Positions 23,662-37,400 of a stretch of DNA of 64,000 nucleotides are shown here, piece by piece. This DNA comes from Hydrangea macrophylla (Eukaryota > Streptophyta > Magnoliopsida > Cornales > Hydrangeaceae). The notes below the pieces were generated by a model. The model was given only the letters and a program-made list of their open reading frames with translations. It was not told the DNA's origin and ran no database searches. Both the position numbers and the translations under genes were made by a program. Location: assembly GCA_033977485.1 (NCBI GenBank), contig CM066995.1:47615162-47679161 (forward strand), read 5' to 3'. Positions within the stretch are counted from its first letter, which is position 1; each line of letters opens with the position of its first letter.

Positions 23662-25775
23662 TGTCATGCCCCAGAGTGGCAAAGTAGGAAAAAATAAATT
23701 CCTGCCTTTAGACCTATGGACACGTGGCTGGTAGGAATTGCTCCTGATTTTCCTTGACAGAAGATATTAACAAGAAGCATAATAATATTGGGAATGTATC
23801 TAATTCAAACACAACATAGTGATATTAAATAGTACTGAGTCATACATCAACATTACATTACAGACCTGAAGATTCAAGAGAAAACAAAATAAAAGAAAAC
23901 AGTTTGTGACATGTGGTGTCATAAGGTTAGACAACAGTTAAATTATTACATCATAATATAAAAGATGACAAACGACTAAGAAGTTTCCATCTTTAACTAG
24001 CAAATCCCTAGAGATCCCTGTAGTAGTCCTCTCCCGAATACCCAGAGTATAGTTGCCCTCATCTGCATTCTCGTCATTTCTGTTGGTGCCTCCGGGCTGG
24101 GCATCACCTGCTAATCTTGGTATCACTGGACGTGGAAGGTCTAGCGGCATAAAATACTATCAGCGTGCATACAAGCTAAGTGAACTATAGTGCCTTAACG
24201 ACCGAAGAGCGTAGTAAAAGTGCTTTAACAGCTGACTCAACCAAGAGATCCAAGGTCCATGACCTATACACATGTGAATATGAAAGTGCCTTAACGGCCG
24301 CTTAGTAAGTAAACTACAGTGCCTTAACGGCCGAAAAGCGTAGTGAAAGTGCTTTAACAGCTGACTCAACCAAGAGATATTCATTCCCAGATTCCATCAT
24401 TATCATCAATCATCATCCTTATCATCACCACTAGTACCATTAATTATAATCAACTGAAACTCCCATGACTCAAGGATCTTCAAAATACTCTCAATGAATA
24501 TATGCATCCAACTCACGAAAATTAACCAAAGTACAATGATCCGTTAAGCACGACACGACCTAAATTAATTTATAAGTTTCGATCTTACTATGTGTACATT
24601 ATTCCAATTATCATAGTCATCGCGTTACGGAAGTCATCATCGATACAAAGTTCAAGACCAATGCTCAAATCAACACATAGGCATAATTAATAGTTGAACA
24701 AATGTCCTAAGGGCATGTGTGTCCAAGTGAACATGTTGAGTCTACTGATGATGTCATCACATATATATATAACAACAATCTTTTGCTCAACTTAATAGAA
24801 CAAGAAACATAACAAACTGACAAGCTCGAGCGCTCAGGGAGCTTGAGCACTCCCACTGAGCGCGAGTGATCGGGTTCAGTAGTAAAATAGATTCAAAGTT
24901 TAGTTCACATGCATGTACGAAAACTAAGTTCGATCTTCTTGCATGTACATAAAAAATGTTGTAAAAACAATTTCTAAAGATATCTAAGTGAGAAACCATA
25001 CTCACACATGCATAGGCTATGTTTGGATGATCATTATAACTACTAATTCAATAATAAAAAAAGTACTCGATCATGGTTTCAATGCACATGAAGGAGTTAT
25101 AATTCCATATAGAACAAATGCAAGAAGGTAAAGCCATGTTAGGACTGATCCTAAAGGTCCCTAAGTGAGAAGTTATCTCACAAGTGCTTAGATGATGTTT
25201 GGATGATGAAAATATGCAAGTATGTGTTGAGAATGCTTGTGATTGTGAAGATAAGCTTCAATGGCACTTCAAGTAAGTTCCAAGAGTATGATCTTCCAAA
25301 ATCCTTCTATATCCTTTGAATCTCAGCTCCAACACTTCATTGTGGAAGTAATATGTATGTGTAAATGTGTAGATGAAGCCATGTAAGTGGGTTTGTGTAT
25401 GAAAGTATATGATCACTCAAGGATTCTCTCTCAAAGGCTCTCAGGAATTTACAGTTGTAAATGAAGTAAATGCACAGAAATGCTATGTATTTATAGGCTT
25501 TTGAGTCCTAAGGGCAAAATAGTCATTTCACCCATTTAAGGGCTCGAACGCTCGCGTGGCTCGATCACTCGTGGCTCAAGCAGTCAGGATGTTCGAGCGC
25601 TCAGGGTTACTTTTCATACAAAGCTACCCCAAGGACAAAACATATACCCAAATATACCTAGATCATATAGAACAAACAAAGAATAATAAAGCAAATCTTA
25701 TTATATATAGTAGAAAGCATTACAAAGAGAAATATAGAAATTTGAAGAAATACATCGGAAAATACAGGTGCTACA
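23662..25775 (-). repeat. 3' LTR of the minus-strand chromovirus (2114 bp)
   Basis: On the minus strand it starts TGTAGCACCTG at 25775 and ends GGGGCATGACA at 23662. A minus-strand TATAAATA box sits at 25488-25495. It contains a direct repeat of roughly 115-120 bp (gtgccttaacggccg..., 24190-24265 and 24282-24378) and clusters of gctcgagc-type motifs (24830-24870, 25543-25605). Relative to the other LTR it lacks about 265 bp after 24176. Confidence 0.8.
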
Positions 25776-25819
25776 TCTCTCCACCACATATCAAAAGATT
25801 TCATACTAAAATATGAGTA

Positions 25820-27704
25820 AGCTAATCCTAGAATAACTCTGGATACTTCTCTCGTATTTATGATTCCATCTCCCAGGAAGCTTCTTTCTCTTCATGATGG
25901 CCCCACTATACTTTCACCAGGGAAATCTCTTTGTTTCTCAACTTCTTGATCTCTCTCCCCAAGTTACGCATGAGCCTCTCGTGATAAGGTACGTTGTCAT
26001 TAACTTCGATATCCTTGAAGTCAATCACTAGTACTGAACCATGAATGTACTTCTTTAACATACTTATGTGAAAGACATTGTGAGCTTTGGACATTCTCGG
26101 CGGTAGTACGAGTCGATAAGCAACCTTACCCACACAATCAAGAATCTCAAAAGGTTCAATGTAGCGAAGTGATAGCTTTTCCTTCTTCCTTCCAAATCTG
26201 ACCACACCTCGAACTGAGGATACCTTGAGAAACACGTGGTCTCCCATACTGAACTCTAAATCCTTCTAGCGTTTGTCTGCATAACTCTTTTGCCTGCTCT
26301 AGGTGGCTTTCATCTTATCTCTGACAATATTGATCTTCTCCCTTGTCTCTCAACCATGTCAGATCCAAGAAGTTTACCGTCTCTGACTCTGACCTAACAT
26401 AGTGGCGAATGTCACAGTCTCCCATATAATGCTTCAAATGGTGCCATCCATATGCTCAAGTGATAACTTTTGTTATAAGCAAACTCGATTAAGGGCAAGT
26501 GGGTCTCCCACGATCTCTCAAAATCAATGATGTATGCTCTGAGCATATCTTCCATAACTTGATTGGTCCGCTCAGTCTGCCCATCAGTCTATGGATGAAA
26601 AGTGAAACTCTGCTTCAACAAAGTCCCCAAGGCTACTTACAGACTCTCCCAAAATCTTAAGGTGAACCTTAAGTCACGATTCGACACTATCGAGACTAGA
26701 ACATCATGAAGTCAAACTACTTGCTGAACATACATCTGACTTAACTTTCCTATTAGATAAGTCATGTTGTAGGCAATGCAATGAGCAGACTTCATCAACT
26801 ATTCTACTATCACCCAAATGGCATCGTGACCTTGCTGTGACCTCAGTAATCCAACCATGAAGTTTATACTAATATGCTCCCACTTCCAATCTAGAATTGA
26901 TAATGGTTGTAGGAGTCCAGACAATTTTTGGTGCTCTGCCTTGACTTGCTGACACGTGAAGCACTTGGATACATGTTCAACAACCTCTTGCTTCATGCCT
27001 TCCCACCAAAAGTTCCTTTTCAGATCCTTGTACATCTTCGTTGGTGGACGGTCAGTCTAGACTTGTGTGCTTCATCCAATATGTCTGTTCTGAGCTTTCC
27101 CACATTGGGTACCATAAGTTAACTTCTGCATCTGAATCCTCCATCTGATCCAATACTCTATTCTTCCAGTTCCTTTATTGAAACTTCAGCAAACCACTTC
27201 TTCAATTCTTCATCCTTCTTTTGAGCCCCCAAGACACGACCAATGAGTGTTGATTGCACCATAAGACACCCAAAGTGTCATCCTTTCTCTGATTATATGG
27301 GTTAAAGATAAAATTTTGCTACGGTCTCCAACACTTTCCATTCCCAAATCATAAGTGAAGCAACCATCCCACGAGGCTTCCGACTCAATACATCTACAAC
27401 TACATTTGGCTTACCAAGATGATACTACAAAGTGAAGTCATAATCCTTTAATAATTCCATCCACCTTCTCAGTCTCATGTTCAATTCCTTTTATGAAAAT
27501 AGATACCTCAAGCTTTTATGGTCCAAAAATAAATCGAACTGCTCTCCAAAGAGGTAGTGTCTCCATTTTTTCGATCGTCGCATTGGCTTTTTCAATTCCA
27601 CCTACTAGAGCTTCGAGTAGTCTTGTAGGATCTATCTCTAGAGGAATAGGATTCGACGGTCCTACTCCATTATGGTTCTTCACTCCTCTAGTATCGGGTG
27701 CCAT
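25820..27704 (-). pseudogene. Chromovirus gag-start/pol relic
   Basis: Reading down the minus strand, MAPDTRGVKNHNGVGPSNP (27704) is a gag N-terminus. It is fused after about 48 residues to a broken RNase H segment (FGPKSLRYLF). The integrase zinc-finger and core start follow at 27035-26799 (YKDLKRNFWWEGMKQEV, CFTCQQVKAEHQ, WKWEHISINFMV). From 26247 comes the pol tail (GDHVFLKVSSVRGVVRFG, HNVFHISMLKKY, LRNKEISLVKVQW). Many stops and frameshifts are present and no catalytic RT motif remains. Confidence 0.75.
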
Positions 27705-28039
27705 TATGACCTGAATACTAGTGCATTAATATGAGCACTTCCAGTCAATACAAAATATTTTAGTAGGTGGATAGCATAATAAAATACTTAAGAGGATGCC
27801 ACACAAATTCAATAAGAAATAACTACGAACTGAAAATATCGATAAATCTACCGATCTCCAAAACAGAAGTAAAAATAGTATACTAACAATCAAAAGCATA
27901 TATAATGTTGCCTTATCTAGAACCACAAGCGACCTATAAATAAGACTATCTTATAGTCTACACTAGCATATAGTCTATACTAGCATGTGGTATCTTATGT
28001 TCAAGAAGTGTAGGACAATCGACGAACTCGTCTAAACCT

Positions 28040-28060
28040 AGAGCTCTGATACTAAAAGAA
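28040..28060 (-). other. Primer binding site (tRNA-Met type) of the minus-strand chromovirus
   Basis: The plus-strand word gctctgatactaaaa is the reverse complement of TTTTAGTATCAGAGC, a one-base variant of the usual TTTTGGTATCAGAGC PBS. It sits about 20 bp inside the LTR end at 28076. Confidence 0.7.
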
Positions 28061-28075
28061 AAACTTGTCAATCTC

Positions 28076-30120
28076 TGAAGTGGCAAAGTAGGGGAAATAA
28101 ATTTCCTGCCTTTGGACCCGTGGACACACGACTGGTAAGAATTGCTCCTGATTGTCCTTGACATAAGATATTAACAAGAAAGCATAATAATATTGGGAGC
28201 ATATCTAATTCAAACACATTATACTAATATTAAATAGTACCGAGTCATACATTAATATTATATTACAGACCTAAAGATTCAAGAGAAAACAAAATAAAAG
28301 AAAACAGTTGGTGATATACAGTGTCACAAGGTCCGACAACAGTTAAATTATTACATGATAATATAAAAGATAACAGAGGACTAAGAAGGTTCATCTTTAA
28401 CTAACGAATCCATAAATATTCCCGTAGTAGTCCTCTCCCGACTACCCATCAGCACAGTGGTCCTCATTTGTATTCTTACCATTTTCGTTGGTGCCTCTGG
28501 GGTAGACCTTACCTGCTAATCTTGGCATTCCTGGACGTGGAAGGTCCACCGGCATAAACGCCATCAGCTTGCATACAATCTGAGTGAGCATAATTTCTTA
28601 TAAAGCACTGTTAATAGTTAAGAAAAACACTTAGGTCCATTATTCCCATGGACGGCTTATAATTGTATTTAGAAGTTATCAAAGAATTAGACAAACTAGA
28701 CCACAGTATGAAAATCCAACTCAAAATGTTTCATGCCATACAATCGAAAAGACCGATCGATAACCATTTCACCAAAATCCAAATTCATCTACAACAACTC
28801 CTTCCTCATATCCGACATAAGCCATTGGTTTAGGATTAAAGTGCCTTAACGACCGCTTAGTGAGTAAACTATAGTGTCTTAATGGCCGAAGAACGTAGTA
28901 AAAGTACTTTAACAGCTGACTCAACCAAGAGATTCAAGGTCCAGGACCTATACACATATGAATATGAAAGTTCCTTAACGGCCATTTAGTGAGTAAACTA
29001 CAGTGTCTTAACGGCGAAAGAGCGTAGTGAAAGTGCTTTAACAGTTGACTCAACCAAGAGATATTCATTCCTGGATTCCATCATTATCATCAATCATCAT
29101 CCTTATCATTGCCCACTAGTACCATTAATTACAATCAACTGAAACTCTCATGACTCAGGATCTTCGGAAGACTCTCAAAGAAAATAAGCATCCAACTCAC
29201 AAAAATTGACCAAAGTACAATGATACTTTAAGCATGGTACGACATAAATTAATTTATGAGTTTTGATCTTATTACGTGTACATTATTCCAGTTATCAGAG
29301 ACGTCGCATTATGTAAGTTGTCGTCAATATAAAGCTCAAGACCAATGCTGAAATCAACACATAGGCATAATTATTAGTTTAGCAAATGTCAAAAGTGTGT
29401 GTGTGTCCAAGTGAACATACCAAGTCTACTGATGAGGTCATCATGTACATATATAACAACAATCTTCTGCTCAAAATATCAGAACAAGAAACATACCAAA
29501 CTGATAAGCTTGAGTGCTCATGGAGCTCGAGCACTCCCACTGAGCGCGAGCACTCGAGTTTAGTAGTAAAATAGATTCTAAGTTTAGTTCACATACATGT
29601 ACAAAAACCAAGCTAGATCTTCTTCCATGTACATAAAAATGTGGTAAGAATAGTTTCTAAAGATATCTAAGTGAGAATCTATACTCACACATGTTTAAGT
29701 TATGTTTGGATGATCATTATAACTACTAATTCAATAAAAAAAGTACTTGATCATGGTTTTAATGCATATATAGGAGTTATAATTCCATATGGAACACATC
29801 CAAGAAGGTAAAGTCATGTTAGGACTGATCTTAAAGGTCTCTAAGCAAGAAGTTATACTCACAAGTGCTTAGATGATGTTTGGATGATGAAAATATGCAA
29901 GTATGTGTTGAGAATACTTATGATTGTGAAGATGAGCTTCAATGGCACTTCAAGTAAGTTCCAAGAGTATGATCTTCCAAAATCCTTCTATATCCTTTGA
30001 ATCTCATCTCTAGAACTTCATTGTAAAAGTAATATGTGTGTATAGATATGTAGATGAAGCCATGCAAGTGGGTTTGTGTATGAAAGTATATGATCACTCA
30101 AGGATTCTCTCTCAAAGGCT
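28076..30120 (-). repeat. 5' LTR of the minus-strand chromovirus, U3-truncated
   Basis: It matches 23662-25441 of the partner LTR, with an extra block of about 265 bp at 28575-28840. The match ends at 30120 in ctctctcaaaggct, so the last 335 bp of the LTR, including the TATA box present in the partner, are missing. The adjacent sequence at 30121 is a copia LTR fragment, so the break is a recombination or deletion junction. Confidence 0.75.
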
Positions 30121-30842
30121 CCAATCGAATGGTGCTCCAATCGAATGGTGCAACAATCGATTGCATCACTTATAATTGATTGAATGAGCAATTGATTACC
30201 CTCTAAGGCAATCGATTGTTAAGGCAATCAATTGCCACTTTTGGCAATGGATTGGTACTTAGGTTAGTTCGAAAGTTTACAAATATAGAAACTGTGAGCA
30301 AAACATAGTATGTACATCTTTTATTCTCCTAGAAGTTTCAGTATTGTTTATAGACTTCCCAAACCCTTCCTAAGCCTCCCAAGTTTATTCTAGAGGGGTT
30401 TCCACCAAGCCCTAGCATCCAAGCACATCCAAGAGTCATAGGAGTAAAGATCTCTAGCACTGAAAGATCAAAAACATTATCGGAGCGAACATCACTAGGG
30501 TCGGGCAATGCTCACATAAAGAAGATCGAACTACACAATACTTATCGCAACCTAGTGAAGTTTGGACACGACAAAGCTGGCATCGAGATGTAACTGCCGT
30601 TAAAATTTGAGGTCAACCGGAGATCGTTTAGTCCCTCTATTGAACACATCGTTTGTCGGATCAAAGTGATCAGGATTGAAGAGTTCTCGAAACGATTCCA
30701 TAAATTGCAAAGGTATATCTATATCTATGTTTTTGTATGTATATTGATTGCATGTAATACAAACAAGAAGTAGATCTAGTTTAATTAAAGTTTTAAACTA
30801 TATCCGTATACTTTTGCGCACTAAGATCCAATTTTTCCTTCA
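30121..30842 (+). repeat. 3' part of a copia LTR with CAATCGATTG palindromes
   Basis: The sequence ends at 30842 (...tttttccttca) right before attggtatcagagcc, the standard copia PBS, so it is the right-hand part of a 5' LTR. Its left end is cut at 30121. It carries repeated CAATCGATTG words (perfect at 30154 and 30209) plus several one-base variants. It belongs to the copia element whose decayed gag follows at 32884. Confidence 0.65.
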
Positions 30843-31383
30843 ATTGGTATCAGAGCCATCTCTTTTATACTACTTGGAATCGGATTATGAAGTATGATGA
30901 ACTAGGATTAATCAAAGTTAAATCTTTGTTAAAAAGGATTCTTTGATTGTTAAGATCATCTAGTTTTGATCTTATTTTAATTCGATTAGTTTAGAATTGA
31001 TTAGATTAATTAGAAATTTTTTTGGTGTATTTAAAATACGTTATCTAGTTTTTTTCACGATCTGATCTGAAAAATTGCCTCTCTAGTATAGTCTAATCGA
31101 TTGGTTCTGTTTCCAATCAATTGGATGGGCAATCGATTGCGCCTCCTTTTGGCAATCGATTGGTGCATACTAGAATATGGCAATCTATTGGTTTAGCATC
31201 ATCAATTGGCTTTAATCAGCAATCGATTGGCTTTACCAGCAATCAATTGCCTTTGGGCAGAATGTGTATTTAGATTTAAATTTGTTTTAAAAATTTAATA
31301 TTAGTATATGAAGTATTTGGAATATTTATAAATACAATTTTTTTTTTGAAAGTTTTGTTTTAAAATAGTTTATTTAAAAATAT
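30843..31383 (+). other. PBS and leader of the decayed copia element
   Basis: attggtatcagagcc (30843-30857) is the tRNA-Met PBS. The leader holds three more perfect CAATCGATTG palindromes (31130, 31153, 31220) and several near-copies. No open frame. The part up to 31383 is not present next to copy A. Confidence 0.65.
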
Positions 31384-34300
31384 TTTGGAAGCTTAGGTTT
31401 TTTGACATATATGGAGTTTCTAAGAAATTTTAGATATTGTTGAACAATATGTTTGTTTCGTCATGGAAAGCGATACATAAATTTAATTCGTATATGCTTG
31501 AAACTTCATAATTCTAAAAATATACATATTTATGATTGCCGCATGTTTTATTTGAAGAAAATTTCATATGTGGATGTGTTTGCTATACATATTGTGTGCA
31601 TGTCAACTAACCTCTTAAGCAGGTAGCCTACTCTCTCATGGCAAGATTAGATGATTGTTTTAATTGGTTTAAATATCATTTAATATGATTTGTGGCATTG
31701 TAAAGGGTATTACGGTTTCATTCTTGTGCAAAGTAGAACTGTGATGGTTTCCCTAGCCATTTATGCAATTTACTTTTTTCTAGATCTTTTTGTAAGCTTC
31801 TTCAGAGGTATAGGATCATTGTAAATTAGTTTAATTAGAAGACCACAAGTCCCAGCCGCAAGATGGAGCCATGAAGCATGGAACCATGAAGATGGAGCCT
31901 TACAGTTTGGAGTCTTGAGATGGACTATGGAGATAGTGACATGAGAGAAATGGCCTTGTTTTTATTCATGCATGATTATTTATTTAATTTTGTGCAAATG
32001 ACTACTTGTGCATGTTTATGTATATGTTGATATATATATGCATGGGCATAAACCATTAGTTTAGTTAAATTAGTTTTTTGTAATTGATAAATGGATAATT
32101 GGATTTTCTAAATTTATCATGGCTAAATAAAATGGGTATTTTTGACACATTGATAAATATTGGATCTTTATGGGTAATGAATAAACAATGGTTTTATTTT
32201 TTCAAAATTAAAAATTCTTATTAGTTCATTGTAAGTATAAGAGCTACTCTGTGTCACTCATTTATGAGTGATCATTCTATACGGAGGGTATTTCTTATTG
32301 ATTACTAGTTATGAGCTTCTTATAAAAATCTAGTGGGAGAGGGACTTATATTTATAACTTCCACAATCTTCCATAAATGGTTCATTGTAAGGTGAGTAGA
32401 ATATTCTGTGTAACTCATTTATGGGTAATCATTCCATACGAAGGGTAGACTATTGATTACTAGTTATGAACTTCCTGTGGATAGAATCAATGAGACGTGT
32501 TAGAGGGTGACCACTGCACTGAGGCACTACTTGAGGCGGTTGTCATTGGATTCTAGTTATTAGTGAACACTAGCTAAGCTATGAGTAAGGGAATTCACAT
32601 GAAGTATTATCCAGAAACTTAGAGACCAAAAGTTCAGGAGTCATGAGTTGTTTTGTAAGAATTGCACCACACTCATGATGGGTTTCCCAATCAAGCTATG
32701 AGATTATGATCGCCACACAGAGACTTAATTTCACAGGCTTGACATCCTGAAGACAATTAATAAGTTGGTTAAGAAAATTCCAATGTATCATATAAATTAT
32801 CATGTTTGTGTTTTCTATGTTGTGATTCTGTTATGTTATTTTACATTTCTAATTCATTACATCTAGCTCACTTGCTATAACCATGATTCAGAATAAGCTG
32901 ATTGGAAATAACTACATTAAATAGAAACTAGACCTTGATGAATTATTAACTGCTAATAGATCTAAATACATTCTTACCATTTCCTGTCCACCTATTCCAA
33001 GCTGTGATACCCTAACAGATCTTACGGATCAATATTGGAAGTGAATAAAAGTTGATGGCATGGTTCGCTCTTACATACTGAACTCTTTGTCTGCTATGTT
33101 GAAGTAGCAACATCAACCTTTTTATATTGCCCGTGCTATAATATTGAACCTCGATGAGATGTTTGGGGAATTGAGACAAGCTGCAAAGGCTTAGAGCCTA
33201 GGAGCTTGTCATGGACACTAGAATGTTGGAAGGAACTTCAATAAGAGAGCATGTTGTTAAAATAGTTATTTTCTAACATCAATGGTGAGACTTAAGTTGA
33301 CATAATCTTGCATTTGTTGCCTTTGGCATTCACTCAATTTAAAAGGGTTTTTAAAATGAGTAAAATAGATTTTTCAATAAGTGAATTGATGAGCACTCTT
33401 GAGGGAATGAATGATATAGTCAAAGAAGAGTCAAATGGTTAGAACATTAGAATGGCTGCATCTTCTGGAACAAGCCTAAGGGCTCAAGTTTAGAGATGAA
33501 GAAGCAAGGCTCAAGGGTAGTGAGCCTATCCCAACTATTAGGAAAGAGGCAAGACTTGGAAAGAGAAAGGCTAATACTGTGCCAAAAGAAAAGTGTTTCC
33601 ATTATGGTGTGAGAGGGCATTGGAAAAGGAGCTATGTGGAATACTTGACTGCCAAAAAGAAAGGTATGATCCAATCACTAGTTTTTGAAGTAAGTTGAAA
33701 AATTGATACTTCAACTACTTGGGGCACTGATTCTAAATTTTCTGATTATATCTATAATTGTTGCAGGGGATTGGAGAAATAAGAACGTGTAGTGATTAGA
33801 AGGTCTTGATTGCTTTTTGGAATCTGATCCAAGAGTTGCTATTAGATTAGTAGTTTTTTATTGTAATAAAACTTATAGAGTTGTTAGATGAATTTCAGTT
33901 TTAAATTAATGAATAATAATTATTCTTTTAATTTTGGTACTGAAATTGTTATTAAAAGTAGTTCTTTCAATGTGATCTAATAACTTGTGAAGAAAGTATG
34001 GTGTATGTTTAATCTTGTTTCTTGTATATTATCTAACGTAGTATTTAACTAACTCATGGGTATTTTACCATCTAAAAGATAGAACCTTCAACTAATTCTG
34101 TAAACCTTTGATTTTAGAGGCTAGATCATATTAATCTAAATAGGATAAATAGGGAGTGAGGGATTAGATCCTAAACTTTTTAGGTTGTTGAGACCACTGC
34201 CTATTTGTCAATCCTATTTAGAGGGTACTATGTTCATGTGACCTTTCTTTTGAAACATCACACAACCAAAGGCTTATTAGAATTAGAGCATACTCACGTA

Positions 34301-34487
34301 TGCGGGCCAATAAACATTAAAGTTACAAAGTAGCCTTGGCTACTCTAGATACTGATATAGATTTACATATTGTACCTTCATACTCAATCTTTTGAAGAAA
34401 TTCAAAAGGTTTCGAATGAGGAGCTATTGGTAAAAGAATATCATTGCTTTTTGATTTGATCAAAATGGTATCTGTCTAATGCGTTTA
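31384..34487 (+). mobile_element. Decayed copia internal region (repeat unit B, left part)
   Basis: It is nearly identical to 6472-9597 and carries the same broken gag (ATG at about 32882, same Trp-to-stop and Gln-to-stop changes, zinc knuckle near 33592-33650). One private change is a deletion of about 29 bp near 33268 within the gag segment. The unit is split at 34487 by the insertion of the 21 kb Tat element and resumes at 55538. The five bases gttta at 34483-34487 are the left target-site duplicate. Confidence 0.8.
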
Positions 34488-37400
34488 TGTAGACACCCAA
34501 TTTTGACCACACTGATAGGATTTAGGGTGGACAACGTCTTGGAGGATTCGATGATGAAAAGTACCCCGTGGAAGGTACTGGATTCCACACAATCAGAAGA
34601 TCGGACTTCGGAAAGTGACTTCAAGCTCAGAAAAGCCCTTTTCCATGGATAAATCCCGGTTTTGTCAAAATCATCTCTCAGAATTCATATTCTCTCAGGG
34701 TTATATGAACATTAAGTGTTCTAAACGCAGTATTCTAGGTATCCAGAGATTCAATTTTAAAGAAAAGTTCGAAATCGACGCACATTTGAAAGCAATTTTG
34801 GAAAAGACGTCATTTGATTTCAAAAAGACGACGAAAGTTCCGGAGGACTTCCGGACTTCAATTGGACTTCAATTCTCATTATAAAACCTCTGGAAATATT
34901 TTTATATTGAAATTCAACCTGACAGCTTTCCAACGGTACGTAAACGGACGATTTCGGACACCAAAAAGCATTTTTACAGAAATCTGGAAAAGCAGTGCAC
35001 GTGATTTTTGAAACAGGGTTTGTGGGTGACCAGAGGAGCAAGAATAGTAAGTGGCGGTTTTGGGTATGGGGGTGGCGGGTCCCACCATAACCGCCACTTC
35101 CATTTGTGTCCTCCACGGAGCTTTTTGAGTTCCACACCCTTCTAGAAGCTTCCCACTGCGAGGAAATTGCCTGGAAATTGCGTTTAGGCTCCGAAATGGC
35201 CATTTTAACCCTCTTTTAAGCTCTAAAAATCCTGTTTTAACCCTGAAACTTAAGAGCTAAGTCTTCAAAACTCTATATAAGATCTCATACATCTCATATG
35301 AGATCACATCTTAACACACTAGACACTTGGAAGAGATACACTTGAATATACTTGGAGATACAAACACACATAGAAGCACATACAAGAGAGATAAGTATAC
35401 TTTGAATATACTTTCAATTTAGGTGAATTCTAGAGAGAGAAAATTATGAATTGAATTTAGATTAACTTAGGCTAATTAGACCACAATTTGAACATCAATT
35501 GCCTCCCTCAACTTCCATGGATGAGTGCTTGAAGAACACTTGAATAACACTTGAAGAAGAAGATCTTCAAATCAATTTTGGTCTTGTAATTGAGAATCCT
35601 CCAAGAGGTAAACACTATAGTTCATCTCTAATTCCTACTTTGTATATATAGATCTATAAGATTTGGATCTAACTTAGTTCTATTTCTACTTATTAGAACA
35701 CTCATCTTCTTCCTCTCATGTTCTTCACACACTCACATAGTTAGATCCAAATCTCTTTGATTTTTATTGATAATTTACAATTAGAGATTGTTTTTCACTT
35801 TGATTTTCAATTTTGGTTTCATTCTTCAATTTTAGTTTAGATTCATGCATACATGATTATATATATATACATATATCTATTTTGAATTCCATGATGGTTT
35901 GGAAATATGATCTATGAGAAGGATGATTTCTATGTTCATACCTATCTCTTGATTATTACTATTACCTAGAATTCCTATTGAATTTCATCTCCAACATGAT
36001 ATTTATAAGTCCCTTTGATCCTTGATCTAAAAGTTCTTCATAGAACTTGAGGGCTAAATTGATTGGGAATCATGATAATTAAGTTGATCTATGAGTTTGA
36101 TCTCTCTAATAAGCTTCAACTATCACTAAAATGTTTTCCTCACACTTTAAAATGAACTAGATAAAAATTCAGCAAAGCAGATTGGTTTTGTCCATTAGAT
36201 TTGGTCCATCAAAACCCATAGTTTGATGGATTTCAAATTTTCTGGGTAAACTTTGATGAATTAGCTTTCATCCGGTCCGTTTTGAGAGCTTTTAGGATTC
36301 ATATACTATTTTTAGAAATTGTTGAGAAATCGGTTGACAGATTTGAACATCGTCTCTTTGTGCTTGAATTTCAGAAAATCTATAATAGTTATCGACGTTC
36401 CGCTTTTTGGGGATGATTCCTAACTCATATATCTATATGCTGATGTAAAATCGTGAGCATACGATCGAGTTAGGATCGTTTTCTAAGCGTTTAAAGTTGA
36501 TACAACTATTCTGGAATTTTCTAAGTTTAATTACAAATATGATTATGTATACAAAATGGTCATACCTTGATCACTCAACAACAATTGATGAATAAAACTT
36601 GGTTTAGAAATCACCTAGGATAAATGGATGAGAGATCAAAAGCTTAAATCAACTTGGTTAACATGATTCATGAACTTCTATTATACTTCTATTATGTTTT
36701 GCATTCATTTGTCAAATGATACCAAATTTCCAGAATAACAGAGTCTGTTTAAAACACTTTTTTAGAAACCTTGTGATTACAGAATGTCCATGGGTTTATT
36801 TGTATCATATACTACAATGAAATAGCTTTCTTTTGACACCAAATAGAGCTTCATATGATTTTTGTAGATTTAATTATGATTTTTTCAAGAACAGTGGACA
36901 GTCCTGATCCACTGTTCCCAAAACATTTATTTCTCAAACAATAAAATTGATATTGAGGTCCCACTTTTTGGAGAAGTTCCCTAAGACATGTATCTAACTT
37001 TCTGTAAAAGGGTTTTTATCCAGCTCATGTTTAAGACCTCTTTTGATAGGATTCATTAGAGGTTGCTGAATCTGGAAATTTGATTGATGACATGTTTTCT
37101 TTGTTTATCATGCATATCATTTGTTTGCTTGTATTTTTGCAATGCTTTGGGTATTCTTTGGTGTCTTAGTGCAGAGAATTAAGTGCCTCGGACCCAGACT
37201 TCGATTTGTGGTTTGCCTCGTCTACATGTGGCTTAGTGCCCATGTATCATGTACTATCTTTATCCTTTCTCTTAGAATTTTTCTAGGTTTACAACTTTGA
37301 TTTCAACGACACATTTCCTTTAGGATAAGTCTCCGTTTATATGATTATTTGTTAGAGACATCTTATCTAGGATTGTTGCATGATTGCATTGCACGTTTAC

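Larger units (their letters stand above)
23662..30120 (-). mobile_element. Internally deleted chromovirus (minus strand)
   Basis: Two related LTRs (23662-25775 and 28076-30120) bracket a 2.3 kb internal region. On the minus strand this holds a PBS (about 28042-28056), the first residues of gag (27704 to about 27560), then jumps into the end of RT/RNase H, integrase pieces and a chromodomain. Most of gag, protease and RT are deleted and the rest is full of stops. The right-hand LTR, which is the 5' LTR in this orientation, is truncated at 30120. Confidence 0.8.

Noticed and set aside
34615..35203. Frames of 65-127 codons on both strands, repeated at 52169-52757
   Set aside because: They lie wholly inside the LTRs and are duplicated with them; no motif.
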